DNA from: Poriferisodalis sp965203655
Lineage (GTDB): Bacteria > Actinomycetota > Acidimicrobiia > Acidimicrobiales > Poriferisodalaceae
Length of the DNA stretch: 64,000 nucleotides
Reading direction: 5' to 3'
Assembly (NCBI RefSeq): GCF_965203655.1
Contig: NZ_CBDBDD010000008.1
Coordinates: 434,001-498,000, forward strand
Positions 34,604 through 42,558 of the stretch are shown here, in pieces; within the stretch, counting starts at the first letter, position 1, and every line of letters begins with the position of its first letter. Position numbers and translations under genes: made by a program. The notes beneath the pieces are model-generated. The model worked only from the letters and a program-made list of their open reading frames with translations. It did no database searches and was not told the origin of the DNA.

Positions 34604-34676
34604 CCGATCCGGCCCCCAGGCGGCCGATCGCATCAAGACGAGCCGACACCGCATCCGCCGTGTCACACCGGCCCTC

Positions 34677-34682
34677 TACCGT
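34677..34682 (+). promoter_or_regulatory. Candidate -10 hexamer for the HAD gene (leaderless)
   Basis: TACCGT lies 7 bases before ATG 34690. Confidence 0.45.
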
Positions 34683-34689
34683 GCAGGGC

Positions 34690-35544
34690 ATGGACACGGC
34701 GGCAGGAGGCACCGGGCTGAGGTCACGAGGCGGGCTGCCGCGGCTGGCGGCATTCGATGTCGACGGCACGCTGATCAACCGTCAGGGTGTGCTCACTGAG
34801 CGGACAGCTTCGGCACTGCGCGCGCTGACCGAGTCGGGTGTGGTTGCCGCCTTGGCTACCGGTCGCCCGTGGCCCCAGGCCCAATCGGTTCTGCGCAGGG
34901 CCCCCGGCGTGGCCTATGCGGTATGTCTCAATGGGGCCGTGGTCATGGACGCCGTCGCGGGCGAGCAGATCGCGGATCGCGCGATGACGCACATCGAGGC
35001 CATTGAAGCGGCCGAGATCGCCCGCAAGCTGGTACCCGATATCCGTCTCGGCCTCGACTTGGCCGACGGCCGGCACATTTGGGAGCACGGCTTCGCTCCG
35101 GATATGCCCATTGACCTGCTCGCCGACATCAGCGTTGCCCGCGTCGACGATGCAGTCGCCGCCGTCGACGGGCCTGCTCTGACGTGGCTGGTACACGCGC
35201 CCAGCGTCGACACGCTGGCGCTCATCGACGAGCTCGCACCCGAGATGCCGCTCGGCACCGAGATCCGCCCGTCCGGCCTGGACATGGCAGAGATCGCGGC
35301 CGCTGGCGTGAACAAGGCAGCAGGGCTCGAAGTCATCTGCCAGCGCTACGGCATCGATGCCGCCGACACGATTGCCTTCGGCGACGGGCTGAACGACATC
35401 GACATGCTGCGCTGGGCCGGTCTGGCGGTCGCGATGTCGAACGCGCCTGCTGAGGTGCGCGCGGTGGCCGATGTCGTGGCGCCCAACCATCATGACGACG
35501 GCGTGGCGGCGGTGATAGAGCAGTTGCTGAAAGGAATCTCATGA
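34690..35544 (+). CDS. HAD-superfamily (Cof-type) phosphatase
   Basis: A 284-residue haloacid-dehalogenase hydrolase of the Cof/YbjI type IIB subgroup. Motif I is AAFDVDGTLIN (nucleophile Asp), motif II is in ALATGRP, the Lys of motif III is in GVNKAAGLEVIC, and motif IV is FGDGLNDIDMLRWAG. Between motifs II and III lies a C2-type cap (about 85-190). These enzymes dephosphorylate sugar phosphates, pyridoxal phosphate or flavin intermediates; the substrate cannot be told here. The last bases overlap the start of the next gene (ATGA), so the 170-residue unknown downstream is made with it. Confidence 0.88.
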   Translation: MDTAAGGTGLRSRGGLPRLAAFDVDGTLINRQGVLTERTASALRALTESGVVAALATGRPWPQAQSVLRRAPGVAYAVCLNGAVVMDAVAGEQIADRAMTHIEAIEAAEIARKLVPDIRLGLDLADGRHIWEHGFAPDMPIDLLADISVARVDDAVAAVDGPALTWLVHAPSVDTLALIDELAPEMPLGTEIRPSGLDMAEIAAAGVNKAAGLEVICQRYGIDAADTIAFGDGLNDIDMLRWAGLAVAMSNAPAEVRAVADVVAPNHHDDGVAAVIEQLLKGIS

Positions 35545-36053
35545 CCTCGGAGCCCGGCAGCGATGAATCCGAACAGGGGGGTTCGGCGGGCGAGGCGGCG
35601 TCGCCCAATCCGTCAATCTGGGAGCGGATGCGGCGCGGCATGGCCGACCACAATGCCAAGGCCCCGCGCACACCCATGGGAATGCCCGAAGTTGTCGCTG
35701 ACGACGACACAGACGATGCTGGCACCGATACGCCGGAAGGGGCGACCGCCGAGCTTGTGCTGGAGCGCATCCATCACTACCGGGACACGATCCGCAGCTA
35801 TCAGGTCCTCATCGAGAGCCAGCGAGTCGGGCAGATCCGCGACGACCGCACCGAGCGCTTCGTTCTGCGTCCGGGCAGCTACATGCTGCGTCTGCGGTTG
35901 ATGTGGATCTTCAGCCCCAAGGTGGTGGTTGAGCTGCCGGCCGGCACCGAGACCCGCATGATCTGCGGCCCGAACGGCGGCATTCTGCAAGCGTGGCGCC
36001 TCTTCCTCGCCCCGACCACGGCCATCTTCCTCCGCTTTGCGGAGGAAGAATGA
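35541..36053 (+). CDS. Conserved hypothetical protein coupled to the HAD gene
   Basis: A 170-residue protein I cannot assign. The first 70 residues are acidic and low in complexity (SDESEQGGSAGEAASP, DDDTDDAGTDTPEG). The second half looks like a beta-sandwich: YQVLIESQRVGQIRDDRTERFVLRPGSYMLRLRLMWIFSPKVVVELPAGTETRMICGPN, where the RPGSYxLRLR pattern resembles carbohydrate- or PEGA-like domains. A hydrophobic end follows (AWRLFLAPTTAIFLRF). There is no signal peptide, so it is probably cytoplasmic or loosely membrane-bound. The final codons (LRFAEEE) are encoded by the first copy of a tandem hairpin repeat, so the C-terminus may have been changed by repeat expansion. Confidence 0.65.
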   Translation: MTSEPGSDESEQGGSAGEAASPNPSIWERMRRGMADHNAKAPRTPMGMPEVVADDDTDDAGTDTPEGATAELVLERIHHYRDTIRSYQVLIESQRVGQIRDDRTERFVLRPGSYMLRLRLMWIFSPKVVVELPAGTETRMICGPNGGILQAWRLFLAPTTAIFLRFAEEE

Positions 36054-36108
36054 CGCAGCCTCCGCTTTGCGGAGGAAGGTTGAGACAGCTCCGCATTGCG
36101 GAGGAAGG
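36026..36108 (+). repeat. Three tandem hairpin repeats of about 30 bp
   Basis: Copies of TCCGCNTTGCGGAGGAAG begin at 36031, 36061 and 36090 (periods 30 and 29 bp). Each is a hairpin: copy 1 is a perfect 10-bp stem with a 3-base loop (CTTCCTCCGC-TTT-GCGGAGGAAG, 36026-36048), copy 2 has 7 bp and copy 3 has 6 bp. Copy 1 forms the last codons of the upstream gene. They could act as a terminator cluster or a REP-like element. Confidence 0.85.
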
Positions 36109-36125
36109 CTGAACGGGGCCGCCGG

Positions 36126-36131
36126 TAGGGT
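36126..36131 (+). promoter_or_regulatory. Candidate -10 hexamer for the acyl-CoA dehydrogenase (leaderless)
   Basis: TAGGGT lies 8 bases before ATG 36140. Confidence 0.5.
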
Positions 36132-36139
36132 TCGGCGCC

Positions 36140-37417
36140 ATGAGCGAGCGGCGAGCTGCAACACCGTCGGCATCGGCTGAGGAGATCCGGTCGGAGCTCG
36201 ATGCGTGGATGGCTGTCAACTGGGATCCCGACATCAGCGTGCGGGAATGGTGGGCGCGGCTGGCTGCTGCTGGCCTGGCCAACCCGACGCTGGCTGAGCC
36301 GTTCGGCCGGGGCTGGGGACGCGCCGAAACCCGTGTCTTGGTCGATGCGATTCGCGCCGCTGGCGCCATTGGCTCGCCGGCCGGGCTGGGCATGCTGCTG
36401 GCGGCGCCCACCGTCCTCGAGCACGGCACGCCCTCCCAGATCGAGCGCTTCGTTCCCGCCATCCTCGATGGGACCGAATCGTGGTGCCAGCTGTTCTCTG
36501 AGCCGGGCGCGGGCAGCGACCTCGCCGGTCTGCAGACCAAGGCTGTCCGCGACGGTGACGAGTGGATCATCACCGGGCAGAAGGTGTGGACCTCCGAAGG
36601 CTCTCATGCCGATTTGGGCATGCTGGTCGCCCGCACCGATCCCGAGGCGCCGAAGCACCGCGGACTCACGTGGTTCGCCTTCGAGATGGATCAGGACGGC
36701 GTCGAGGTGCGACCGCTGCGCGAGATGACCGGCCGGTCGCTCTTCAACGAGGTGTTCATCGACGGGGCTCGCGTCCCGCACGCAAACGTCATCGGCAACC
36801 TGAACGATGGCTGGCGGGTGACCAATACAACGCTCATGGTCGAGCGGGCGGGCATCGGCGGCAGCCACGGACTCGCATTCGCCGCCGCGCACCCCGGCTC
36901 AATCGCCGGCCATCTCGACCGACCTGCTGGCACTTTTCGCGGCAAACGGCTCCCGCTCGCGGCCGGGGGAGTGGGACCGGGCACCCTCAATCAGCTCAGC
37001 TCCGAAGCCCGCGCCCGCGGCCGCGCCGACGATGCGCTCGTGCGGCAGGAGCTTGCTGCCTTGCACGTCGACCTCGAGCTCATGCGGCTCTCCTCGATCC
37101 GCGGGCGGCAGCGATCTCAGCGCACCGGCGGCGAGGGCAATCTGGCGAAGCTGCGGATGACGGCCGCATTGAGACGTGCCCGATCGCTTGCCAGCACCAT
37201 CCTCGGCGCTGACATGACGTTGTGGGGCGAATCCGCCGCGACCGACGGCGTGCTGCAGGAGATGGCGGTGTTCTCGCCCGCCCCGTCGATCTATGGCGGC
37301 ACCGATGAGATCCAGCGCAACATCCTGGGCGAGCGGGTGCTCGGGCTTCCCCGTGAACCTGGCCCTGATCCCGCTACGCCGTTCCGGGAGCTCGCCCAGA
37401 ACGCGACCTCCTGGTAA
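36140..37417 (+). CDS. Acyl-CoA dehydrogenase family protein
   Basis: FAD-dependent acyl-CoA dehydrogenase of 425 residues. The N-terminal helical domain leads to WCQLFSEPGAGSDLAGLQTKAVRDGDEWIITGQKVWTS, the flavin-binding beta domain with the family signature. Then come TWFAFEMDQDGVEVRPLREMTG and RVPHANVIGNLNDGW. The C-terminal helical domain includes GGEGNLAKLRMTAALRRARS and ends with IYGGTDEIQRNILGERVLGLPREP. This subgroup oxidises branched, aromatic or sterol side-chain acyl-CoAs more often than straight fatty acids, but the substrate is not shown. It may belong with the other acyl-CoA genes of the window. Start ATG 36140. Confidence 0.9.
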   Translation: MSERRAATPSASAEEIRSELDAWMAVNWDPDISVREWWARLAAAGLANPTLAEPFGRGWGRAETRVLVDAIRAAGAIGSPAGLGMLLAAPTVLEHGTPSQIERFVPAILDGTESWCQLFSEPGAGSDLAGLQTKAVRDGDEWIITGQKVWTSEGSHADLGMLVARTDPEAPKHRGLTWFAFEMDQDGVEVRPLREMTGRSLFNEVFIDGARVPHANVIGNLNDGWRVTNTTLMVERAGIGGSHGLAFAAAHPGSIAGHLDRPAGTFRGKRLPLAAGGVGPGTLNQLSSEARARGRADDALVRQELAALHVDLELMRLSSIRGRQRSQRTGGEGNLAKLRMTAALRRARSLASTILGADMTLWGESAATDGVLQEMAVFSPAPSIYGGTDEIQRNILGERVLGLPREPGPDPATPFRELAQNATSW

Positions 37418-37468
37418 CGGTCTGGCTCGGCACGCGCGGGCGCGGGACGCGGCGCAGAATGTCAAGCG

Positions 37469-38848
37469 GTGAGCACTCCTGAACCGCCTCGGGGCCTGGA
37501 GATCCTGCCCGAAGGCGGGGCCGACTTTGCCGGTGTCCAGGAGTCGGTCATCGAACGCCAGCCATCGCCGGTGCCTCCGCGCCTGATAGCCCTGCTGGTG
37601 TTGTTGCTCGCATTGGCCGCCGCTGCAGCAATCGTGGCGTGGCTGCGCGGCGGCGACCCCGAAACGGACGAGGCCGCGACGGCTGCGACCACCACGACGT
37701 CGCCCCCGGCGACGACCACGACAGTGGCGCCCGAGCGTCCGCCTCGCACGACGCTTCCCCCGCCGACCGCGCTCGACGGACCGGTGGGCGGCCTGCCGCC
37801 GGTGCGGCCTGACGCAGAAATGATCGCCACGCTGGCGGGCGATCCGACAGGCGATGTTCGCGGTTTCCTGTTTCGCCTCGACCTGCTGAGCGGCGCAGCG
37901 ACCTATGTGCCGCTGCCAGGACTGCCGCACACGCTGATCGACCTGGACGGCGCCATCGCCGTGGGCATCGGACGAGACGTCATGCGGGTCGAGCCCGAAA
38001 CCGGGGTCACCGTCGTCATCGCCGAAGACAACCAGGACGTGCTGCCCGCCTACAGCCCACCGGGAATCGTCGCCGTCGTTCGCAGCACCGAGCACCTGTT
38101 TGCCCGAGTCGTCGGGCCCGACGGAGTGTTTCGCTCGGCAGTGCAATTGCCGAACGAGGCTCGAGTGCACGGAGCCCTTGGGGACCATGTCGTGGTGTCC
38201 ATGGCCGGTCGCGTCATGGCGGTGGACGGCCGCAATCAAGCGCTCCAGCTCGGGGCCGGGCGCGTGCTGGCGGTGGGCGACAGCCACGTCGTGCGGCTGC
38301 AATGCGAGGCGTACGGCTGCCAGATCACCGACACGAGCTTCAGCGCCAGCGTCGGCGCAGATCGCCGTGACGAGTGGTGCCAAGACATCTGTGCAGAGGC
38401 AGCGGGGCAATTCGGCGATCGCGACCAAGCCGAGCGGACCGAGGAATGCGAAGCGATCTGCGAGGGATACCCCATTGTCACCGGAACGATTTCCGAGCGC
38501 ATCATCGAGCTGCCGGCAGAGCTGGCGGCAGCGCCGCCTGAGCGCTGGAGTGAGCAAGGCCTGATGTCGCCCGACGGCAACCGTGTCGCGATCCGGCTAC
38601 TGCACGGCAACTCGACGCCCACAGGCGTGGTGGTCGTGGACCTCGACGAAGGATGGGGACGTCATTCGCCCGAGATCGGCGTCGATCTCGGAAACATGGC
38701 GTGGGCACCCGACAGCCGGTTCCTGCTGTACACGCTCGAAAATGACGTCATGGTGTGGGATGTCGAGGCCGGGCCGGGACAGCTGCCCTCCGGTCGGGCC
38801 CGCGTCGGCGAGCCGCTCGAGCACATCATCTTGCGCGCCATTCCGTAG
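37469..38848 (+). CDS. Membrane-anchored, propeller-like extracytoplasmic protein
   Basis: A 459-residue protein with a cytoplasmic N-terminus of about 38 residues, one transmembrane helix (LIALLVLLLALAAAAAIVAWL, about 39-59) and a Thr/Pro-rich linker (about 68-100). The outer domain of about 350 residues has repeated beta-strand patterns (FRLDLLSGAATYVPLPGLP, MRVEPETGVTVVIAEDNQDVLPAYSPPG, WAPDSRFLLYTLENDVMVWDVEAG) like a WD40/TolB-type propeller. A cysteine-rich insert (CQDICAEAAGQFGDRDQAERTEECEAIC, near 307-334) could form disulphides. Start is GTG 37469. No function assigned; it could be a sensor or a binding protein at the cell surface. Confidence 0.72.
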   Translation: MSTPEPPRGLEILPEGGADFAGVQESVIERQPSPVPPRLIALLVLLLALAAAAAIVAWLRGGDPETDEAATAATTTTSPPATTTTVAPERPPRTTLPPPTALDGPVGGLPPVRPDAEMIATLAGDPTGDVRGFLFRLDLLSGAATYVPLPGLPHTLIDLDGAIAVGIGRDVMRVEPETGVTVVIAEDNQDVLPAYSPPGIVAVVRSTEHLFARVVGPDGVFRSAVQLPNEARVHGALGDHVVVSMAGRVMAVDGRNQALQLGAGRVLAVGDSHVVRLQCEAYGCQITDTSFSASVGADRRDEWCQDICAEAAGQFGDRDQAERTEECEAICEGYPIVTGTISERIIELPAELAAAPPERWSEQGLMSPDGNRVAIRLLHGNSTPTGVVVVDLDEGWGRHSPEIGVDLGNMAWAPDSRFLLYTLENDVMVWDVEAGPGQLPSGRARVGEPLEHIILRAIP

Positions 38849-38868
38849 GACGCAGGCGAGACCCAGAC

Positions 38869-39549
38869 TCACGCAAGCTGGTCGGCGGTGACGATCACGA
38901 ACAGCCCGGCGGCCTCAATCAGCGCTGCGGAGTCCGGCGGCGCGGCGGCGGCACGCACCGTCAGCTCGACGCTGGACTTGCGCCCCTCGCGGCGAGTCTC
39001 ACGTCCGTCAAAGATCACCGGCTCGTCGATCGGGACGCCGCCCCGGTAGTCGATCTCGAGACGAGCGGTGTAGGCGGCAATCCCCAAGCACACCATCAGA
39101 TACCCCAGCACGTCGTCCACCACGGCGCACACCGCCCCGCCGTGCACCCGGCCCGGGGCGCTCTCGAACGCGGCGCCGAACGTCGCGGTGGCGCGGACCC
39201 CGTCGCCGTGTCGGCGCATGTCCACTTCCATCGCGGTGGGATTGGCTGGCCCGCTGAAGGCGCGGTCGCCGAAGGCCATCACCTCGGCGCCATCGGGTGG
39301 CGGCGGATCGACGTAGCGGCGCGCGAAGTAGTCCTCCGGGCGGGGGACCGGTGGAGATCCTGCTTCGAGCTGCTGAGCCGTCGCGTCCGCCCAAGCTGCG
39401 ATCTCCGCCAGGGTCCCGGAGTCGGTGCGGTGCCGGACAAACGCGTGTGCCAGCCGCCTCAGAGCACCCGCGGCGGTGCTCCGCTCTGCAAATTGCGGAT
39501 CGGGATAGATCAGATGCAGATCTCCCCGCGCAGCATCCCGCTTGCTCAT
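38869..39549 (-). CDS. PaaI-like hotdog thioesterase
   Basis: A 226-residue single-hotdog protein. The N-terminal 100 residues are helical and variable; the hotdog core begins near AEVMAFGDRAFSG and includes ATFGAAFESAPGRVHGGAVCAVVDDVLGYLM, the conserved G(R)VHGG segment with the Asp of VVDD as likely catalytic residue. ARLEIDYRGGVPIDEPVIFDGRETRREGRKSSVELTVRA completes the sheet. It matches the 4HBT/PaaI group, which hydrolyses acyl-CoA thioesters. The gene converges with the propeller-like gene (21-bp gap) and lies 31 bp downstream of an ABC gene on the same strand. Confidence 0.83.
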   Translation of the reverse strand: MSKRDAARGDLHLIYPDPQFAERSTAAGALRRLAHAFVRHRTDSGTLAEIAAWADATAQQLEAGSPPVPRPEDYFARRYVDPPPPDGAEVMAFGDRAFSGPANPTAMEVDMRRHGDGVRATATFGAAFESAPGRVHGGAVCAVVDDVLGYLMVCLGIAAYTARLEIDYRGGVPIDEPVIFDGRETRREGRKSSVELTVRAAAAPPDSAALIEAAGLFVIVTADQLA

Positions 39550-39580
39550 GATGCAAGTCTCGCAGCCGGTACGGGCGGTG

Positions 39581-40372
39581 CTAGCTGACTGCCCAGGACA
39601 GCCAGCGACCGTCGCGCCGCTCGAGTTGCAGCTTGTGCGCGAAGCACTCCGACAGCGACTCGGCTGTCAGCACATCGTCCAAGGCGCCGCACGCCAGCGG
39701 CACACCTTCGCGCAGCAGCAGGCCGTGGGTGAACGAGGGGGGGATCTCGTCGGTGTGGTGCGTCACGAGCACGGTGGCCGGCGTCTCGGGGTCAGCGGCG
39801 AGCGATTCCAGGCTGGCCACCAGCTGCTCGCGGCCTGCGAGGTCCAAGCCGGCCGTCGGTTCGTCGAGCAGCAGCAGATCGGGACGGCTCATGAGCGTGC
39901 GGGCAAGCTGCACCCGCTGCTGCTCGCCTGAGGACAGGGTCGAGAATGCCCGATCAGCCAGTCGTGCTGCGCCCACGCGCTCCAGGCAGGCCCTTGCGCT
40001 CGACCGGTCGGCGTCGGAGTAGCTGTGCCACCAGGTCTCCAGCGCCGCATAGCGCGCCGTCATCACGATGTCGAGCGCGCTGATGTTGGGCCGGAACTGG
40101 TCTCGCAGCGACGAGCTGGCCAGCCCGATGCGTCGCCGGTGCTCGCGCACATCGACCGCACCCCACCGCTCGCCCAGCACCTCGACGGTGCCGGTTGTCG
40201 GGAAGCGGTAGAGCGAAATGACCTTGATCAAGCTCGTCTTGCCCGACCCGTTGGGGCCGAGCACGATCCAGCGCTCGTGCGGAGCGATGTCCCAGTCGAG
40301 CGGGCCCAGCACCGTGGTGCCGTCGTAAACAACAGACACGTCGCGCAGCGAGACGGTCGGGCGCTCGCTCAT
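39581..40372 (-). CDS. ABC transporter ATP-binding protein
   Basis: A 263-residue stand-alone ABC ATPase. Walker A is GPNGSGKTS near 41-49, followed by a Q-loop region (IGLASSSLRDQFRP), signature STLSSGEQQRVQLARTL, Walker B LLLLDEPTAGLD and H-loop VTHHTDEIP. The Q-loop form and the TVLVTHHTDEIPPSFTHGLLL segment resemble the ModF/YlmA-type ATPases, which act without an obvious permease. ATG 40372 overlaps the stop of the ABC exporter half upstream (ATGA), so the three ABC genes are one unit. It may serve a separate function rather than energise the exporters, which carry their own ATPase domains. Confidence 0.87.
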   Translation of the reverse strand: MSERPTVSLRDVSVVYDGTTVLGPLDWDIAPHERWIVLGPNGSGKTSLIKVISLYRFPTTGTVEVLGERWGAVDVREHRRRIGLASSSLRDQFRPNISALDIVMTARYAALETWWHSYSDADRSSARACLERVGAARLADRAFSTLSSGEQQRVQLARTLMSRPDLLLLDEPTAGLDLAGREQLVASLESLAADPETPATVLVTHHTDEIPPSFTHGLLLREGVPLACGALDDVLTAESLSECFAHKLQLERRDGRWLSWAVS

Positions 40373-42558
40373 GGGCGGTCTCGGGAGCCCTCGCCGGCAT
40401 GGGACACCCACGTGGCGTACATCTCGGCGTAGCGGCCGCCGAGGGCCACCAACTCGTCGTGGGTGCCCAGCTCCACCACCCCGCCCTCGTCGATCACGGC
40501 GATGCGGTCGGCCCGCATCGCCGTGGCCAGCCGGTGCGCGATGAGCACCGCTGTGCGGCCTTCCAGCAGCAGGTCCAGCGCACCCTCGATCTCGGCCTCG
40601 GTGCTGAGATCGACGCTGGACGTGGCCTCATCGAGCACGATCACCCGCGGCCGCGCCACGAACGCCCGGGCCAGCGCCAAGAGCTGCCGCTCGCCGGCCG
40701 ACAGCGACACGCCCCGCTCGTGCACCTGGGTGTCCGCGCCCTCGGGCAGGCTGTCGATCAAGCGGCGCAGTCCGACCAGGTCGAGCGCCGCGTCGATGTC
40801 GGCGTCGAGCTGCGTGTCGCCCTCGCTGCCGGCACGGTCGCGCAGGCCGAATGCCACGTTGTCGCGGATGGTGCCGTGGAACAGGAACGGCTCCTGGGGA
40901 ACAACGCCGAGCTGATTGCGCAACGACGACAGCGTGACGTCACGCAGGTCCCAGCCGTCGATCGTGATCCGGCCTGCTGTCGGGTCATAGAAGCGGATGA
41001 TCAGTTTTGCGATGGTGCTCTTGCCCGCGCCCGTCGGCCCCACCAGGGCGAACGTCTCGCCGGGGCGGATGTCGAGGCTGACATCGCTCAGCACCTCGGG
41101 CGGGTCATCGCCAAACGGCTCGTCGCTGCCGGCAATGCCGCCCTCGGCATCGCCAAAGGGTGGCTGGCCGGCGCCGTTGCGCTCTGCGTGCTCGCCATTC
41201 GCCGTCGGCCCCATCCCCAGTGGGTCGAACGACACTCGCATCCGTCGCGACTCGTCTGCGTCGCCATTCACCCTGTCGCCGGCTGTGCTGTTGCTGCCGT
41301 CGCCGGCAGTGCCCGCGGTGGCCGCATCGTCGTCGTAGGCGAACGAGACATTCTCGAGCCGGATGTGACCGCTCACCGGCGGCAGCTCGGCCGCGTCGGG
41401 ACGTTGGCGCACGGTCGGCTGGGTGGCCAGGACCTCGCTGATCTTGCGGAGACCGGACTGGCCTTGCTGGTAGGTGCTGTAGAGCTGGGCGAGCTGCTGG
41501 ATCGGGGCGAAGAACCTGGTGACATACAGCACGAACGCGCCCAGCTCGCCGACGCTGAGGCTGCCTCGCACCACCATCACGCCGCCGATTGCCAGCACCA
41601 GTCCCTGGGCGGCGATGCCGATGGCCTCGGTGCTGGGCCCGTAGATCGCCTGCACCCTGGACATGGACAGGTTGGCGTCGCGGAAGCGAGCGGTCACCTT
41701 GCGGTGCCGCAGGGCGTTCTCCAGGCGACGCCCGGTGGCCGCAATCACCCGGATCCCGGCCAGATTCTCGGACAGGTCGGCCAGCACGTCGGCGATGCGG
41801 TCGCGGATCTCGCCGTAGCCCGCCTCGCTGCGGGCCCGGAACCACAGCGTCAGGGCCACCAAAGGCGGCACGATCCCTACGAGCAGGATCACCGCCAAAA
41901 CCGGGTTGTAGGTGAACAGCACCACGGTCACGACGCACACCGTGAGCACCTGGATCAGCAGGTTCACGAAGCCTTCGTTGATGAGCAACGCCACGTACTC
42001 CATGTCGGAGGTCATGCGGCTGAGCAGCACGCCGGACTTGGCCGTGGTGTACCAGTCGAGCGAGAGCCGCTGGTAGTGGCTGAACAGGCGCAACCGCAGG
42101 TCGAACATGACCTGTTCGGCAATGCGCCCGTTCAGGCGTTGACGCAGCCGGCTGAGCAGGATGCTGACTGCGACCACGCCGAGAAAGATCAGCACCACCA
42201 TGTTGAGCGCGAAGCGGTCGCCCGCTTCGATGCCGCGATCGATGCCCTGCTGGAAGAGCACCGGCACCGCTTGCATCGCCGTGGTCTCGAGGCAGAGCAG
42301 CAGCAGTGCCAGGCCCACGCTCCAGCTGTGCGGCACCAGCATGTCCCGCAGGCCGAACGGGCGCGCCCGCCCGCCCCCGGCACCTCCGGCCACATGGTCG
42401 AAGTCGACGTCCGGCTCGGGGTGGGCCGGCTCGGCCTCCAGCAGCTTGTTCGCGCCTTCCTGCATCTCGGTCGGCACGCCGGCGAACGGCAGCCCCGCCG
42501 CGGCGCTGGCCTGTGTCGCAGTCGGCCCCATGTGGCCGGGGCCGCCGACCATCACCAT
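40369..42558 (-). CDS. ABC exporter half with canonical ATPase (TMD-NBD)
   Basis: A 729-residue type IV ABC exporter subunit: six membrane helices (about 85-370), then the ATPase. Walker A GPTGAGKST, Q-loop VPQEPFLF and Walker B VIVLDEATSSVD are canonical; the signature SLSAGERQ deviates from LSGGQ. Between the first strand (VSFAYDDD) and DVSLDIRPGETFALVGP lies an unusual low-complexity insertion of about 85 residues rich in Gly, Asp, Asn and Ala. It pairs with the overlapping upstream gene, which has the opposite pattern, as in heterodimeric exporters with one working and one degenerate ATP site (TM287/288, BmrCD). An ATG at 42552 would give a TGATG coupling; ATG 42558 is the longer option. 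Substrate unknown. Confidence 0.9.
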   Translation of the reverse strand: MVMVGGPGHMGPTATQASAAAGLPFAGVPTEMQEGANKLLEAEPAHPEPDVDFDHVAGGAGGGRARPFGLRDMLVPHSWSVGLALLLLCLETTAMQAVPVLFQQGIDRGIEAGDRFALNMVVLIFLGVVAVSILLSRLRQRLNGRIAEQVMFDLRLRLFSHYQRLSLDWYTTAKSGVLLSRMTSDMEYVALLINEGFVNLLIQVLTVCVVTVVLFTYNPVLAVILLVGIVPPLVALTLWFRARSEAGYGEIRDRIADVLADLSENLAGIRVIAATGRRLENALRHRKVTARFRDANLSMSRVQAIYGPSTEAIGIAAQGLVLAIGGVMVVRGSLSVGELGAFVLYVTRFFAPIQQLAQLYSTYQQGQSGLRKISEVLATQPTVRQRPDAAELPPVSGHIRLENVSFAYDDDAATAGTAGDGSNSTAGDRVNGDADESRRMRVSFDPLGMGPTANGEHAERNGAGQPPFGDAEGGIAGSDEPFGDDPPEVLSDVSLDIRPGETFALVGPTGAGKSTIAKLIIRFYDPTAGRITIDGWDLRDVTLSSLRNQLGVVPQEPFLFHGTIRDNVAFGLRDRAGSEGDTQLDADIDAALDLVGLRRLIDSLPEGADTQVHERGVSLSAGERQLLALARAFVARPRVIVLDEATSSVDLSTEAEIEGALDLLLEGRTAVLIAHRLATAMRADRIAVIDEGGVVELGTHDELVALGGRYAEMYATWVSHAGEGSRDRP

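Noticed and set aside
36026..36108. CRISPR array
   Set aside because: Three units with 11-12 bp between palindromic cores and no 30-bp unique spacers; no cas gene in the window.
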